A stretch of DNA of 64,000 nt, taken from assembly GCF_014648115.1 (NCBI RefSeq), contig NZ_BMQM01000009.1, forward strand, positions 80,670 through 144,669. Direction: 5' to 3'. Positions 14,988 to 22,738 of this stretch are shown here, in pieces. A program made the position numbers and the translations under genes. This stretch comes from Deinococcus seoulensis (GTDB taxonomy: Bacteria > Deinococcota > Deinococci > Deinococcales > Deinococcaceae). The first letter of the stretch is position 1. Each line of letters begins with the position of its first letter. Under the pieces are notes generated by a model that was not told the DNA's origin, ran no database searches, and was given only the letters and a program-made list of their open reading frames with translations.

Positions 14988-16283
14988 ATGATGTGGAAGG
15001 ACCTGATCGTCAACCTGTGCGTGTTCGTCACGCTGGCCTACCTGCTGAGCGCCACGTACCGCTCGTGGCCCCCCGAGCAGACCGGCCCCATGCTGTGGCT
15101 ACGCGCCGCGCTGCTCTCATCGATCGGCGTGATCCTGATGATGTTCCCCGCCCAGCTGGCACCGGGCGTCGTCATGGACCTGCGGGCCGTGCCGCTGGCC
15201 TTCGCCGCGCTGCGGTACGGGGCGCCCATGGGCCTGCTGATCGCCGTGCCCAGCGTCGCCTACCGCGTCTACCTGGGCGGGCAGGGCGTCCCGGTAGGGG
15301 TCAGCAGCATGCTGCTCGTGATCCTGGCGGCCAGTCTCCTGCGTCCGTACGTGAACTTCGCCAACCCCAACCGGCCGCTGCTGCAACGCTGGTACTACGC
15401 CGCGCCGGTCCTGATTCCGTACGGCCTGACCCTGGGTCTCCTGCCGGGCGGCCCGGAACTGCTGCGCACGTCGTACCTGCCGCTGCTGGCGTTCAACATG
15501 CTGGGTTTCCTGATCGGCGGGTCGATCCTGACCGCGCGCCTGCAGATGCTGCAACTCACCACCCGCTTTCAGGCGCAGGCGCTGCTGGACCCCCTGACCC
15601 GCCTGGCGAACCGCCGCCAGTTCGACCAGGACCTCGTGTACCTGACCGCCCGCGACGCCGTGCTGATGATCGACATCGACCACTTCAAACGCGTGAACGA
15701 CACCTTCGGCCACCCCACCGGGGACCGCGTGCTGACGCAGGTGGCGCAGGCCCTGGCGGCCGCCCTGCGGCCCGGCGACACCGCCTACCGCTTCGGCGGC
15801 GAGGAATTCGCGGTGATCCTGCGCAACACCCAGCAGCCCTACCTGCACGCGGTCGCCGAACGCCTGCGCCGCGCCGCTGGCCTGACCCTGGACCTGCGCC
15901 CGGACAGCCCCCGCAGCCCGGACAGCCCCCACAGCACGAACGGCCCCCACAGCACGAACGGCACCCACGGCCCGGCCGCGCCCGGTGAGGATGGGGCCGC
16001 TCCCCGGGCCGCCGGGACCGCGATCACCACGGACGGCGCCGCACAGGCCACCACACTGGGCGCCGCGCAGGCCACCGTGCAGGCCACCGCGCACCCCCCG
16101 GACCGCTGGCCCATCACGGTCTCGGTCGGTGGCGCGCATGCCAGCACCGGCCCGCGCAGCGCCGTGGCCCGGGCCGACGCTGCGCTGTACCACGCCAAAC
16201 GCAGCGGCCGGAACCGCAGCGTCATCGACACCGATCCGACGATCAGCAGTGGCGTGCCCGGCGACCCGCAGGCCAGCACCTGA
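14988..16283 (+). CDS. Membrane-bound GGDEF diguanylate cyclase (5TM-5TMR type sensor)
   Basis: A 431-residue inner-membrane protein. About six hydrophobic segments fill residues 1-190 and resemble the 5TM-5TMR_LYT sensor (LRAVPLAFAALRYGAPMGLL is typical). The GGDEF domain starts near 200 (LLDPLTRLANRRQFDQDL, MIDIDHFKRVNDTFGHPTGD, RFGGEEFAVIL), so it should make cyclic di-GMP. An insertion of about 65 residues (roughly 310-375), rich in Pro/Ser/Ala with short repeats such as PHSTNG, interrupts the domain after the active-site strand; the final strand and helix (ITVSVGGAHA, ADAALYHAKRSGRN) follow it. It begins 31 bp after the previous cyclase gene. Confidence 0.9.
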   Translation: MMWKDLIVNLCVFVTLAYLLSATYRSWPPEQTGPMLWLRAALLSSIGVILMMFPAQLAPGVVMDLRAVPLAFAALRYGAPMGLLIAVPSVAYRVYLGGQGVPVGVSSMLLVILAASLLRPYVNFANPNRPLLQRWYYAAPVLIPYGLTLGLLPGGPELLRTSYLPLLAFNMLGFLIGGSILTARLQMLQLTTRFQAQALLDPLTRLANRRQFDQDLVYLTARDAVLMIDIDHFKRVNDTFGHPTGDRVLTQVAQALAAALRPGDTAYRFGGEEFAVILRNTQQPYLHAVAERLRRAAGLTLDLRPDSPRSPDSPHSTNGPHSTNGTHGPAAPGEDGAAPRAAGTAITTDGAAQATTLGAAQATVQATAHPPDRWPITVSVGGAHASTGPRSAVARADAALYHAKRSGRNRSVIDTDPTISSGVPGDPQAST

Positions 16284-16414
16284 CCACAGCAGCGCCGGTG
16301 TCACCTGCGCGGTCGGTCGCCCCCCGTGCGCCGGCCCTGCGTTCCGGCCCTACGTTCTGGCCCTGTGCCCTGACCGGAACGCTGTTTCACGGCGCTACGC
16401 GACCGGTCATTCTG

Positions 16415-16420
16415 TATTCT
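16415..16420 (+). promoter_or_regulatory. TATTCT -10 box of the response-regulator transcript
   Basis: TATTCT ends 6 nt before an ATG, the spacing seen for leaderless transcripts in Deinococcus. No obvious -35 is present at 17 bp. Confidence 0.55.
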
Positions 16421-16426
16421 GTCTGC

Positions 16427-16504
16427 ATGAATCCCGACCTTCTCCTGTGCCTGCCCGCGCGCCTGCCGCCGGGCCGCGCGTTCGCCTGCCGGCGGCTCAC
16501 TTGA
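16427..16504 (+). CDS. Possible 25-residue leader peptide overlapping the response regulator
   Basis: The ATG directly behind the TATTCT box opens MNPDLLLCLPARLPPGRAFA and ends after 25 codons at a TGA inside the TTGA that starts the response regulator. It may couple translation of that gene. It could instead be non-coding, or mark a frameshift joining the two frames. Confidence 0.35.
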   Translation: MNPDLLLCLPARLPPGRAFACRRLT

Positions 16505-16932
16505 CGCGCCCGTTCCATGTGCTGCTGGTCGACGACAACCCGGCCGACCTGCTGCTGGCCCAGGAAGTCTTTCACGAGCATGGCGACGCGCTGTCCGTCA
16601 CGACCTGCTCGGGCGGCAGCGAGGCCCTGGAGCTGCTGCGCGCGCCCGGCCCGCGCCCGGACGTGGTGATCCTGGACGTGAACATGCCGGTCATGTCTGG
16701 ATTCGAGGTGCTGCAGGCCATCAAGGACGACCCGGCGCTGGTGTGGATTCCGGTCGTGATGCTCTCCACGTCCTCCCACCCGGGTGACATCGAGCGGGCC
16801 TACACCCTGCACGCCAGTTCGTACATGGTCAAGAGCAGTTCCTTCCAGACGTTCATGGAGCAGGTGGACGCCTTCGTGCGCTTCTGGAAGGAAAGCCGCA
16901 CGCCCAGCTGGCCCGAACGCGCCGGACGCTGA
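16501..16932 (+). CDS. CheY-like single-domain response regulator (Rcp1 type)
   Basis: A receiver domain alone, 143 residues, resembling the Rcp1-like regulators paired with hybrid kinases or phytochromes. The N-terminal acidic pocket is VDDN, the phosphorylated aspartate lies in VVILDVNMPVMSGFEVL, and the conserved lysine in YMVKSS. The TTG at 16501 gives a normal-length N-terminus (TRPFHVLLVDDN). There is no kinase beside it; the preceding genes make cyclic di-GMP. The start is tied to the upstream leader by a TTGA overlap. A strong terminator follows at once. Confidence 0.9.
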   Translation: MTRPFHVLLVDDNPADLLLAQEVFHEHGDALSVTTCSGGSEALELLRAPGPRPDVVILDVNMPVMSGFEVLQAIKDDPALVWIPVVMLSTSSHPGDIERAYTLHASSYMVKSSSFQTFMEQVDAFVRFWKESRTPSWPERAGR

Positions 16933-16943
16933 GCACGTCACGC

Positions 16944-16980
16944 CGAACGCCGCCCCGGGTACGAACCGGGGCGGCGTTCG
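16944..16980. terminator. Perfect 15-bp bidirectional terminator hairpin
   Basis: CGAACGCCGCCCCGG (16944-16958) pairs exactly with 16966-16980 around a 7-nt loop, between the converging response regulator and ohr genes. Confidence 0.88.
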
Positions 16981-16997
16981 ATCTGGACAGCGGCGGG

Positions 16998-17444
16998 TTA
17001 CAGCAGCGGGTTGCTGTGCAGTTCCAGGTCTACCTGAACGTTCCCGGCGATGGCGCGGCTGTACGGGCAGGTGGCGTGCGCGGCGTGAATGAGCGCCTCG
17101 GCGGTGGCGTCGTCGGTGCCGGGCAGGTGAATCTGAAGCTGCACGCTCAGGTGGTAACTGCCGCCCTGTTCGGCGTGCAGGCTGACGTGCGCGCGGGCCT
17201 GGGGCGTGCCGACCGTGATGTTGTCACGCCGGGCGACGCTCTGCAGGGCGCTGAGGAAGCAGGAGGCGTACCCGGCAGCGAACAGTTCCTCGGGGTCGGC
17301 TCCCTCGGTGCGGGACTGCGGGGGGCGCAGGGTGACGTTCAGGCGGTCGCGGCCCACGAACGCCTGCCCGCTGCGGCCGCCGCTGACCTCGCTGGTAGCG
17401 GTGTACACGAGCCTGGAATCGCTGGAGGTGGTGGAGTCGGTCAT
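16998..17444 (-). CDS. ohr: Organic hydroperoxide resistance protein (OsmC/Ohr)
   Basis: A thiol peroxidase that reduces organic hydroperoxides; 148 residues, normal for the family. Both redox cysteines are present, one in ELFAAGYASCFLSAL and one in ATCPYSRAI, where the CPYSRA motif marks the Ohr branch rather than OsmC. The N-terminal ATSEVSGGRSGQ and the arginine in RLNVTLRPP are also conserved. It is divergent from a LysR gene across 81 bp that contain a perfect palindrome, so that LysR, instead of the usual MarR-type OhrR, probably controls it. Confidence 0.93.
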   Translation of the reverse strand: MTDSTTSSDSRLVYTATSEVSGGRSGQAFVGRDRLNVTLRPPQSRTEGADPEELFAAGYASCFLSALQSVARRDNITVGTPQARAHVSLHAEQGGSYHLSVQLQIHLPGTDDATAEALIHAAHATCPYSRAIAGNVQVDLELHSNPLL

Positions 17445-17483
17445 GGGTGCAGGCTACGCCCGGCATTGCGGCGGATCAACCAC

Positions 17484-17501
17484 TTAATCGGCCGCGATTA
17501 A
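17484..17501. promoter_or_regulatory. Perfect palindrome in the ohr-lysR spacer, LysR box
   Basis: TTAATCG and CGATTAA arms (17484-17490 and 17495-17501) flank GCCG, giving a T-N11-A type LysR site. It lies just upstream of the TATAAT box of the LysR gene, which fits autoregulation. Confidence 0.75.
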
Positions 17502-17513
17502 AAGCAGATCCGG

Positions 17514-17519
17514 TATAAT
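17514..17519 (+). promoter_or_regulatory. TATAAT -10 box of the LysR gene, probably leaderless
   Basis: A consensus TATAAT ends 6 nt before the ATG at 17526, so the transcript should start at or next to the start codon. Confidence 0.75.
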
Positions 17520-17525
17520 CCCGGG

Positions 17526-18419
17526 ATGGATCAGCGGCAACTGCAGGCGTTCGTGATCACCGCCCAGGAACTTCACTTCGGGCGGGCGGCCGAGCGCCTG
17601 AACCTGACCGGGCCGCCGCTGGGCCGCCTGATCCGCACGCTGGAAGACCGGATCGGCACGCCCCTGCTGGCCCGCACGACCCGCCGCGTGACCCTGACCC
17701 CCGCCGGGCAGGCCTTCCTGCCGCACGCGCAGGCGATCCTGGCGCAGATGGACGGCGCGGCCAGTCTGGCGCGCCGCACGGCCAGCGGGCACGCCGGGCA
17801 CCTGCGCCTGGGGTACCTGGGGGCCGCCAGCCTGCACCTGCTGCCCCGACTGTGGCGGCACATGACGGCCACGCACCCGGATATTCAGATCGACGCGACC
17901 GAGCTATGCACGCCCGATCAGCGTCAGGCCCTGCTGGCCGGTGAGCTGGACGCCGGCCTGATGGCCCTGCCCGTCTGGCACGACCGCCTGAGCGCCCGCC
18001 CCCTGATGCACATTCCGCTGCTGGCCGCGCTGCCCAGCACGCACCCGCTGGCCGGCCGGACCAGCCTGCACCTGCGCGAACTGGCCGCCGAGGAGTGGCT
18101 GACCTGCACGCCCTACGCCACCACCCTGCCGCCCGAGCAGGTGCAGGCGCTGTGTCAGGCGTTCGGCGTGCTGCCCCGCATCCGCGCTGTCGGGGGAACC
18201 GAGAGCGCTGTGGTGGGCCGCGTGGCCGCCGGGCAGGGCGTCACACTGGTCCCGCAACCGCTCGTGAACCCCCGGCAGGACGGCGTGACCTTCGTGCCGC
18301 TGGAGGACGGTGTCACGCTCGACGTGGGCCTCGTCACCTGCCGGGACGCCAGTAACCCCGCACTGGGGGCGCTGCTCGGCAGCCTCGCCGCCGTCACAGG
18401 GTTGATGGGTGAAAGTTGA
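17526..18419 (+). CDS. LysR family transcriptional regulator
   Basis: A 297-residue LysR-type regulator. The winged HTH covers residues 1-60 (MDQRQLQAFVITAQELHFGRAA as two blocks, then LIRTLEDRIGTPLLART). The effector domain follows (LRLGYLGAASLHLLPRLW, ELDAGLMAL, AVGGTESAVVGRVAAGQGVTLVPQP). Together with the adjacent ohr gene and the shared operator, it may sense peroxide or a small aromatic compound. No conserved cysteine pair typical of OxyR is visible: the only cysteines lie outside the OxyR positions. The effector is therefore unknown. Confidence 0.9.
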   Translation: MDQRQLQAFVITAQELHFGRAAERLNLTGPPLGRLIRTLEDRIGTPLLARTTRRVTLTPAGQAFLPHAQAILAQMDGAASLARRTASGHAGHLRLGYLGAASLHLLPRLWRHMTATHPDIQIDATELCTPDQRQALLAGELDAGLMALPVWHDRLSARPLMHIPLLAALPSTHPLAGRTSLHLRELAAEEWLTCTPYATTLPPEQVQALCQAFGVLPRIRAVGGTESAVVGRVAAGQGVTLVPQPLVNPRQDGVTFVPLEDGVTLDVGLVTCRDASNPALGALLGSLAAVTGLMGES

Positions 18420-18482
18420 TGGTTGAAGGTCGGTAGTCGATACAGATGGAGAAGTGATCGCCCCTTCCATCAACCTTCACCC
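18407..18482. terminator. Long inverted repeat between converging genes
   Basis: GGGTGAAAGTTGATGG (18407-18422) is complementary at 15 of 16 positions to 18467-18482. It spans the gap between the LysR gene and pprA and overlaps the end of the LysR frame. Probably a bidirectional terminator. Confidence 0.75.
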
Positions 18483-18504
18483 ACGCTCTATCAGCAGGTT
18501 CCCG

Positions 18505-19371
18505 TCAGCTGTTCTTCAGTCCGTGTCGCAGCACTTCGGCCAGCTGGCGGGTGGTGTGGGATTGCAGTTCGTCGAGTTCGGCGCTGGCGGCGCGCAGCAG
18601 GGCGCGGTGCGTGTCGGCGTTGCGGGCGTCGGGGCCGGTGGCGCTGTGCACGGCGGCCTGCACGGTGAAGTGCGCGTCGGGCAGCAGGGTCAGGTTGTTG
18701 CGCGCTCCGGCGTGGCGGGCGCCGAGCAGCGCGCCGAGCATGCCGACTTCCTCGCTGCGGCGCATCAGGTCACGCTGGAACACGCGGTCCTTGATGCTGG
18801 TGATCACGTCCCACGCGGCGTCCGAGAGGGCCGCCTCGGCGCTGGCGGGCCGGGCGACCTCGGTGAACAGGGTCTCGCCGCTGCGCCAGGTGCGCCAGTA
18901 CTGTTCGGCGCGTCCGGCGGTCCAGTGCGTTTCGAAGTCGCGGGCGTCCTCGATCAGGACTTTCAGGCGGGCGCCGGGAGCGTCGCCGCTCAGGCGGTGG
19001 CCCTCGCCGAGTGCGCCCCACAGGCTCAGGCCGCGTTCGTCGGTGGCGCGCATGTCCTCGTAGGCGCGGGCCAGGGCCTGCACGCCGCCGCTGAGGGGAG
19101 CGGTCACGCGGCCGTCTGTCAGGAACAGGATGTCGTCGCCGTCGGTGCGGGCGGTGTGGGTCAGGTGGTGCAGGCCCAGGCCCCAGCGGCGCTGCGCGGC
19201 CGTGAGGGCTTCGGTCAGGGCGCTGTCGAGGGTCAGGGTGTCGGCGCCGCTGTCGGCGAGCGCCTGGATCTGGCCGTCGACGGCGGCGGTGGCCATCAGC
19301 GCGTCGAAGGCCGCGTACGGGGAGACGGGTCCGGAGGTCAGTGTTTCGTTTTTCGTTTTTGCTCGTGCCAT
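18505..19371 (-). CDS. pprA: DNA repair protein PprA
   Basis: PprA is a Deinococcus-specific protein that binds broken DNA, promotes end joining and supports chromosome segregation after irradiation. The 288 residues align by memory with the D. radiodurans protein: [104 protein letters not shown], and [13 protein letters not shown] at the end. The ATG at 19371 matches the N-terminus expected. Upstream is an RDRM-like site, so control by the PprI/DdrO damage response is likely. In D. radiodurans the gene lies on a secondary replicon; here its neighbours are an ohr-lysR pair and a cyclic di-GMP gene. Confidence 0.96.
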   Translation of the reverse strand: MARAKTKNETLTSGPVSPYAAFDALMATAAVDGQIQALADSGADTLTLDSALTEALTAAQRRWGLGLHHLTHTARTDGDDILFLTDGRVTAPLSGGVQALARAYEDMRATDERGLSLWGALGEGHRLSGDAPGARLKVLIEDARDFETHWTAGRAEQYWRTWRSGETLFTEVARPASAEAALSDAAWDVITSIKDRVFQRDLMRRSEEVGMLGALLGARHAGARNNLTLLPDAHFTVQAAVHSATGPDARNADTHRALLRAASAELDELQSHTTRQLAEVLRHGLKNS

Positions 19372-19381
19372 AGTCCCTTCA

Positions 19382-19398
19382 TTATGCCCTGAACAGAG
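19382..19398. promoter_or_regulatory. RDRM-like DdrO site upstream of pprA
   Basis: TTATGCCCTGAACAGAG matches 9 of the 12 fixed positions of the 17-bp radiation/desiccation response motif as I recall it (TTATG(T)N5ACATAA). On the minus strand the same bases include CATAAT, a fair -10, 9 nt before the pprA ATG, so a repressor bound here would cover the promoter. The neighbouring ACAGAGCGTTCTGT (19393-19406) is a second near-palindrome. Confidence 0.6.
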
Positions 19399-19471
19399 CG
19401 TTCTGTGTGTTCGCAGCCCACTTTAGCGCACCCGACACCCGGTCACGGGCTGCGCCCAGCGCCGTCCGGGC

Positions 19472-19534
19472 ACTCATACGGACTCCGATTGAACGGCTTA
19501 CAGAGCCGCTGGGTCCGGGCGGATTCCAGACGTG
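19472..19534 (+). repeat. Interspersed intergenic repeat, copy C
   Basis: ACTCATACGGACTCCGATTG leads to an imperfect GGCTTACAGAGCC hairpin and GCTGGGTCCGGGCGGATTCC. It lies in the 218-bp gap between pprA and the large GGDEF-EAL gene, in the same orientation as copy A. Confidence 0.8.
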
Positions 19535-19589
19535 GAGTCGGCAGATCGGTGCGGGGGTGGGTTGTCAGCGAAACAGACGGCAGTCCAGA

Positions 19590-22553
19590 TCAGGACTCCG
19601 CTCCGGCGGTACCCACACCCGGCCCGCTCACACCCGGCCCGCCCATACCCGGCAGGAAGCGTTCACGGAACGCAGCGGCACTCAGGCCCGGCGCGATCAG
19701 CCAGCCCTGCATGACCGGGCAGCCCAGTTCCAGCAGTGCGTCGGCCTGCGCCTGGGTTTCGACGCCTTCCGCGACCACGTTCAGGCCCAGCGCCTGCCCC
19801 AGCCCCAGCGTGGCCTGCACGATCGCGCGGTTCTCGCGGCCCTCACGGCCCCCGCTGTTCAGGTCACGCACGAACGCCCGGTCGATCTTCAGTTCATGCA
19901 CCAGCAGTTGCCGCAGCGTCATCAGGGTCGAGTACCCGGTCCCGAAATCGTCGATGGCCACCCGGATCCCCAGCGCCCGTAAGCGGCGCACGGCCTCCGT
20001 CACGGCGTTCAGGTCGTTGATGAACGCCGTTTCCGTGACTTCCAGCGTCAGGCGGTGCGGCGCCACCCCCGCTTCTCTCAGCATGGCCGCCACCTGCTGC
20101 GCGAAGCCCGGCTGGCGCAACTGCACTGGCGACACGTTCACGCTGACCGGCACCTGCGCGGGCCAGGTGGCCACCTCGCGCAGCGCGGCGCGCAGGACGA
20201 ACAGCCCGATCCCACCGATCAGGCCCGTGGATTCCGCCACCGGAATGAAATCGGCCGGTGAGACGGCGCCCAGTTCCGGGTGCGTCCAGCGCAGCAGCAC
20301 CTCCGCGCCGCACAACTGCCCGTCGGCGCAGCTCACCTGCGGCTGGAACACCAGACTGAACTGCTCTTCCTGAAGCGCCTCGAACAGCGCCGTTTCCAGC
20401 GTCAGGTGCGAGATGCGGGGCTGCGCCGACGGACTGAACACCTGATGACTCTGCCCGGCGCGTTTGGCGTGGTACATGGCCGTGTCGGCCTGCCGCAGCA
20501 GCGCGGCGCTGTCCTGCGCGGTGTCCGGGTACACGCTCCAGCCGATGGCGATCCCCACCCGCAACTGCCGGCCCCCGATCATGAACGGGCGGGTCACGGC
20601 GTCGTGAATGTCGCCGCTCAGCGCGTCGATCTGCGCCGGGTCGCTCAGGATCACCGCGAACTCGTCGCCGCCCATGCGGGCCAGGACCGGCGCCGGGTAC
20701 CGCGCCGTGACCTCTGCCAGCCGCTCGCTGATGGCCGCCAGCAACTGGTCGCCCACGTCGTGGCCCAGCGTGTCGTTCACCAGCTTGAAGCGGTTCAGGT
20801 CCATCAGCGCCACGGCCAGCGGCGACCCGGCCAGCAGTGACCCGGCCGCGCCCGGCGTGTCCAGCAGCGCCCCGGCCGCCCGCGTGAACCCGGCGCGGTT
20901 CTGAAGGCCCGTCAGGGTGTCCGTGTACGCCAGGCGTTGCAACTGCTCGAGTTTGCGTTGCCGGTCGATGAACAGCGCGATCTGACTGGCCACGTTCTCG
21001 GCCAGTCGCTGCACGCCCTGCGGGACGTCCATGCGGTTGGGGTGCGTCAGGGCCAGCAGGCCCAGCAGTTGCCGGTCGCGGTCGTACATGGGCACCTCCA
21101 CGCTGGTCTGCACCGCCGGAATCCAGCGGTCCCCGACCTGCTCGCCCACCCGCAGCTGATCCCACAGGTCGTGAATGACCTGCGCGGTTCCCTGGCGTTC
21201 CAGGTCCCGGCCGCTCCACAGGGCGCGGGCCTCGCGGGTGGGGTAGCGTGAGAGCATCCGTTCCAGCGGGGCAGGGACCGGCCCCATGACCCGCATGAAC
21301 TCGCTGTCCAGCGTGGCGACGCCGGGACTCCAGCCGCGCGCCACCTGCTGCACGCCCCGGAAGATGGGGGCCAGCACGTCCTCCAGCGGCGCGTCCTGCA
21401 ACGAGGTCACGGTCGCGTCCGCGAAACTGCGCAGGAACAGGTCGGCGTGGCGTTCCTCGCGCACGTCCCGCAGGATCAGCGCCCAGTGACTGCCGGGCGC
21501 GGCGGCGCGGCCCACCCGCGTGGCCGAGACTTCCCACCATTCGCGGCGGCCCGGCAGGTGCAGGTCGTACTTGAACGCCTGCTGCGGCGTGTCGTTCAGG
21601 TGCGTCAGCAGCGCCCGGATGCTCTGGCGGTCCAGCGGCAGCCACGGCCACTCCAGCGGGTGCGTGCCCAGCGCCTGCGTGCTGGCGTGCAGGGCGCCCA
21701 TCGCGGCGTTCGCGTACGCGACCCGGCCGTGCTGCGCGCCCCGCCGGGCGTCCAGGATGCACACCGGCGAGGTGCTGGCCTGCATGCTGCCTTCCAGCAG
21801 TGTCAGCCGTTCGGACTGCCGCGCCCGTTCCGGCAGGTCCGTGGCGTACGACAGCAGCAGGCTCAGTTCTCCGTTTGCGTCGTGGATGGGAATCAGACTG
21901 CGTTCCTGCACGGTGCCGCCCGCCAGCCGCTCATCCCATGCCAGCCGCGCCGGTTCGCGCCGCATCTGCGTCAGGGCCTCCTCGCGCAGCCGCAGGGTGT
22001 CCCCGGGCAGGTTCAGCAGGTCGGCGGCCTCGCGGTCCGTGCGGCCGATCAGGGCCTCGCGTTCGCCGCGCAGGGGCAGCGTGGCCGGGTTGGCGTACAC
22101 GTACCGTCCGGCCGTGTCGGTCACGGACACGCCCAGCGGTAACTCGTGCAGCACCTGCCGGTAGAACTGCGTGACGGGCCGCAACGGCGTGACGGGCCGC
22201 ACCAGCAGCGCCGCGATCCGGCCCGCGCCGGGCAGGTCGTAGCGCACGCCGCGCAGCTGTACCGGCAGCGGCGCGTGGTCGGCGCCGCGCAGCGTGAAGT
22301 CCCGCCGGTCCGGCAGCGCGCCCTGGTGCAGGAACAGGTGCGCGCCCGTCTGCAACGCCTCGCGGTCGTGCGGCATGCACAGCTGCGTCAGCGGTTGCCC
22401 GACCAGTTGCGCGGCCGTCCAGCCGCTCAGGGCCAGGAACGCCCCGGACACGCCCAGCACCTGAAGGTCACTGCCCACCACGACGACCGGGTCCACGCTG
22501 CCCGTCAGGGTGCGCAGCGCGGTCGGGTCGGGTTCGGTCAGGCGATCCGGCAT
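19590..22553 (-). CDS. PAS-GAF-GGDEF-EAL cyclic di-GMP protein
   Basis: About 987 residues. Three PAS-like segments come first (SDLQVLGVSGAFLALSGW near 30; HELPLGVSVTDTAGRYVYAN near 170; a third near 300-400). A GAF-like region follows, then GGDEF (TDTLTGLQNRAGFTRA, MDLNRFKLVNDTLGHDVGDQ, RMGGDEFAVIL) and EAL (FSLVFQPQVSCADGQLCGAE, LEVTETAFINDLN, VAIDDFGTGYSTL, LKIDRAFVRDL, VVAEGVETQAQAD). GGDEF is intact. The EAL triplet reads EVL, but the DDFGTG metal loop and the other conserved blocks are present, so hydrolysis is plausible. The ATG at 22553 was chosen because the frame above it lacks domain sequence and overlaps the divergent gene's promoter. It is a paralogue of the next gene. Confidence 0.92.
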   Translation of the reverse strand: MPDRLTEPDPTALRTLTGSVDPVVVVGSDLQVLGVSGAFLALSGWTAAQLVGQPLTQLCMPHDREALQTGAHLFLHQGALPDRRDFTLRGADHAPLPVQLRGVRYDLPGAGRIAALLVRPVTPLRPVTQFYRQVLHELPLGVSVTDTAGRYVYANPATLPLRGEREALIGRTDREAADLLNLPGDTLRLREEALTQMRREPARLAWDERLAGGTVQERSLIPIHDANGELSLLLSYATDLPERARQSERLTLLEGSMQASTSPVCILDARRGAQHGRVAYANAAMGALHASTQALGTHPLEWPWLPLDRQSIRALLTHLNDTPQQAFKYDLHLPGRREWWEVSATRVGRAAAPGSHWALILRDVREERHADLFLRSFADATVTSLQDAPLEDVLAPIFRGVQQVARGWSPGVATLDSEFMRVMGPVPAPLERMLSRYPTREARALWSGRDLERQGTAQVIHDLWDQLRVGEQVGDRWIPAVQTSVEVPMYDRDRQLLGLLALTHPNRMDVPQGVQRLAENVASQIALFIDRQRKLEQLQRLAYTDTLTGLQNRAGFTRAAGALLDTPGAAGSLLAGSPLAVALMDLNRFKLVNDTLGHDVGDQLLAAISERLAEVTARYPAPVLARMGGDEFAVILSDPAQIDALSGDIHDAVTRPFMIGGRQLRVGIAIGWSVYPDTAQDSAALLRQADTAMYHAKRAGQSHQVFSPSAQPRISHLTLETALFEALQEEQFSLVFQPQVSCADGQLCGAEVLLRWTHPELGAVSPADFIPVAESTGLIGGIGLFVLRAALREVATWPAQVPVSVNVSPVQLRQPGFAQQVAAMLREAGVAPHRLTLEVTETAFINDLNAVTEAVRRLRALGIRVAIDDFGTGYSTLMTLRQLLVHELKIDRAFVRDLNSGGREGRENRAIVQATLGLGQALGLNVVAEGVETQAQADALLELGCPVMQGWLIAPGLSAAAFRERFLPGMGGPGVSGPGVGTAGAES

Positions 22554-22728
22554 TCCGGTCAGTATCCCTAAAAAAACCTCACTGCACTCTTTCTGACCCC
22601 TCTGCGCGGTCACTGCCTGCGGGTACTGCCGGGAAGTCCCGCACCCACCCCGCAGATGAACAAGAGGTGAATGCCTCTGCGCGGCCTGACGGAAGCGTGA
22701 CCGGGACGCCGGACCGACCGGAGGTGAA

Positions 22729-22734
22729 TACTGT
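22729..22734 (+). promoter_or_regulatory. TACTGT -10 box for the second GGDEF-EAL gene
   Basis: TACTGT ends 4 nt before the in-frame GTG at 22739. This suggests a leaderless or nearly leaderless transcript and supports that GTG as the start. GGAGG at 22720 is too far upstream to serve it well. Confidence 0.45.
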
Positions 22735-22738
22735 ATGG

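Noticed and set aside
19590..22553. Loss of phosphodiesterase activity because EAL reads EVL
   Set aside because: The glutamate, the DDFGTG loop and the other conserved EAL-domain blocks remain, so inactivation cannot be claimed from that change alone.
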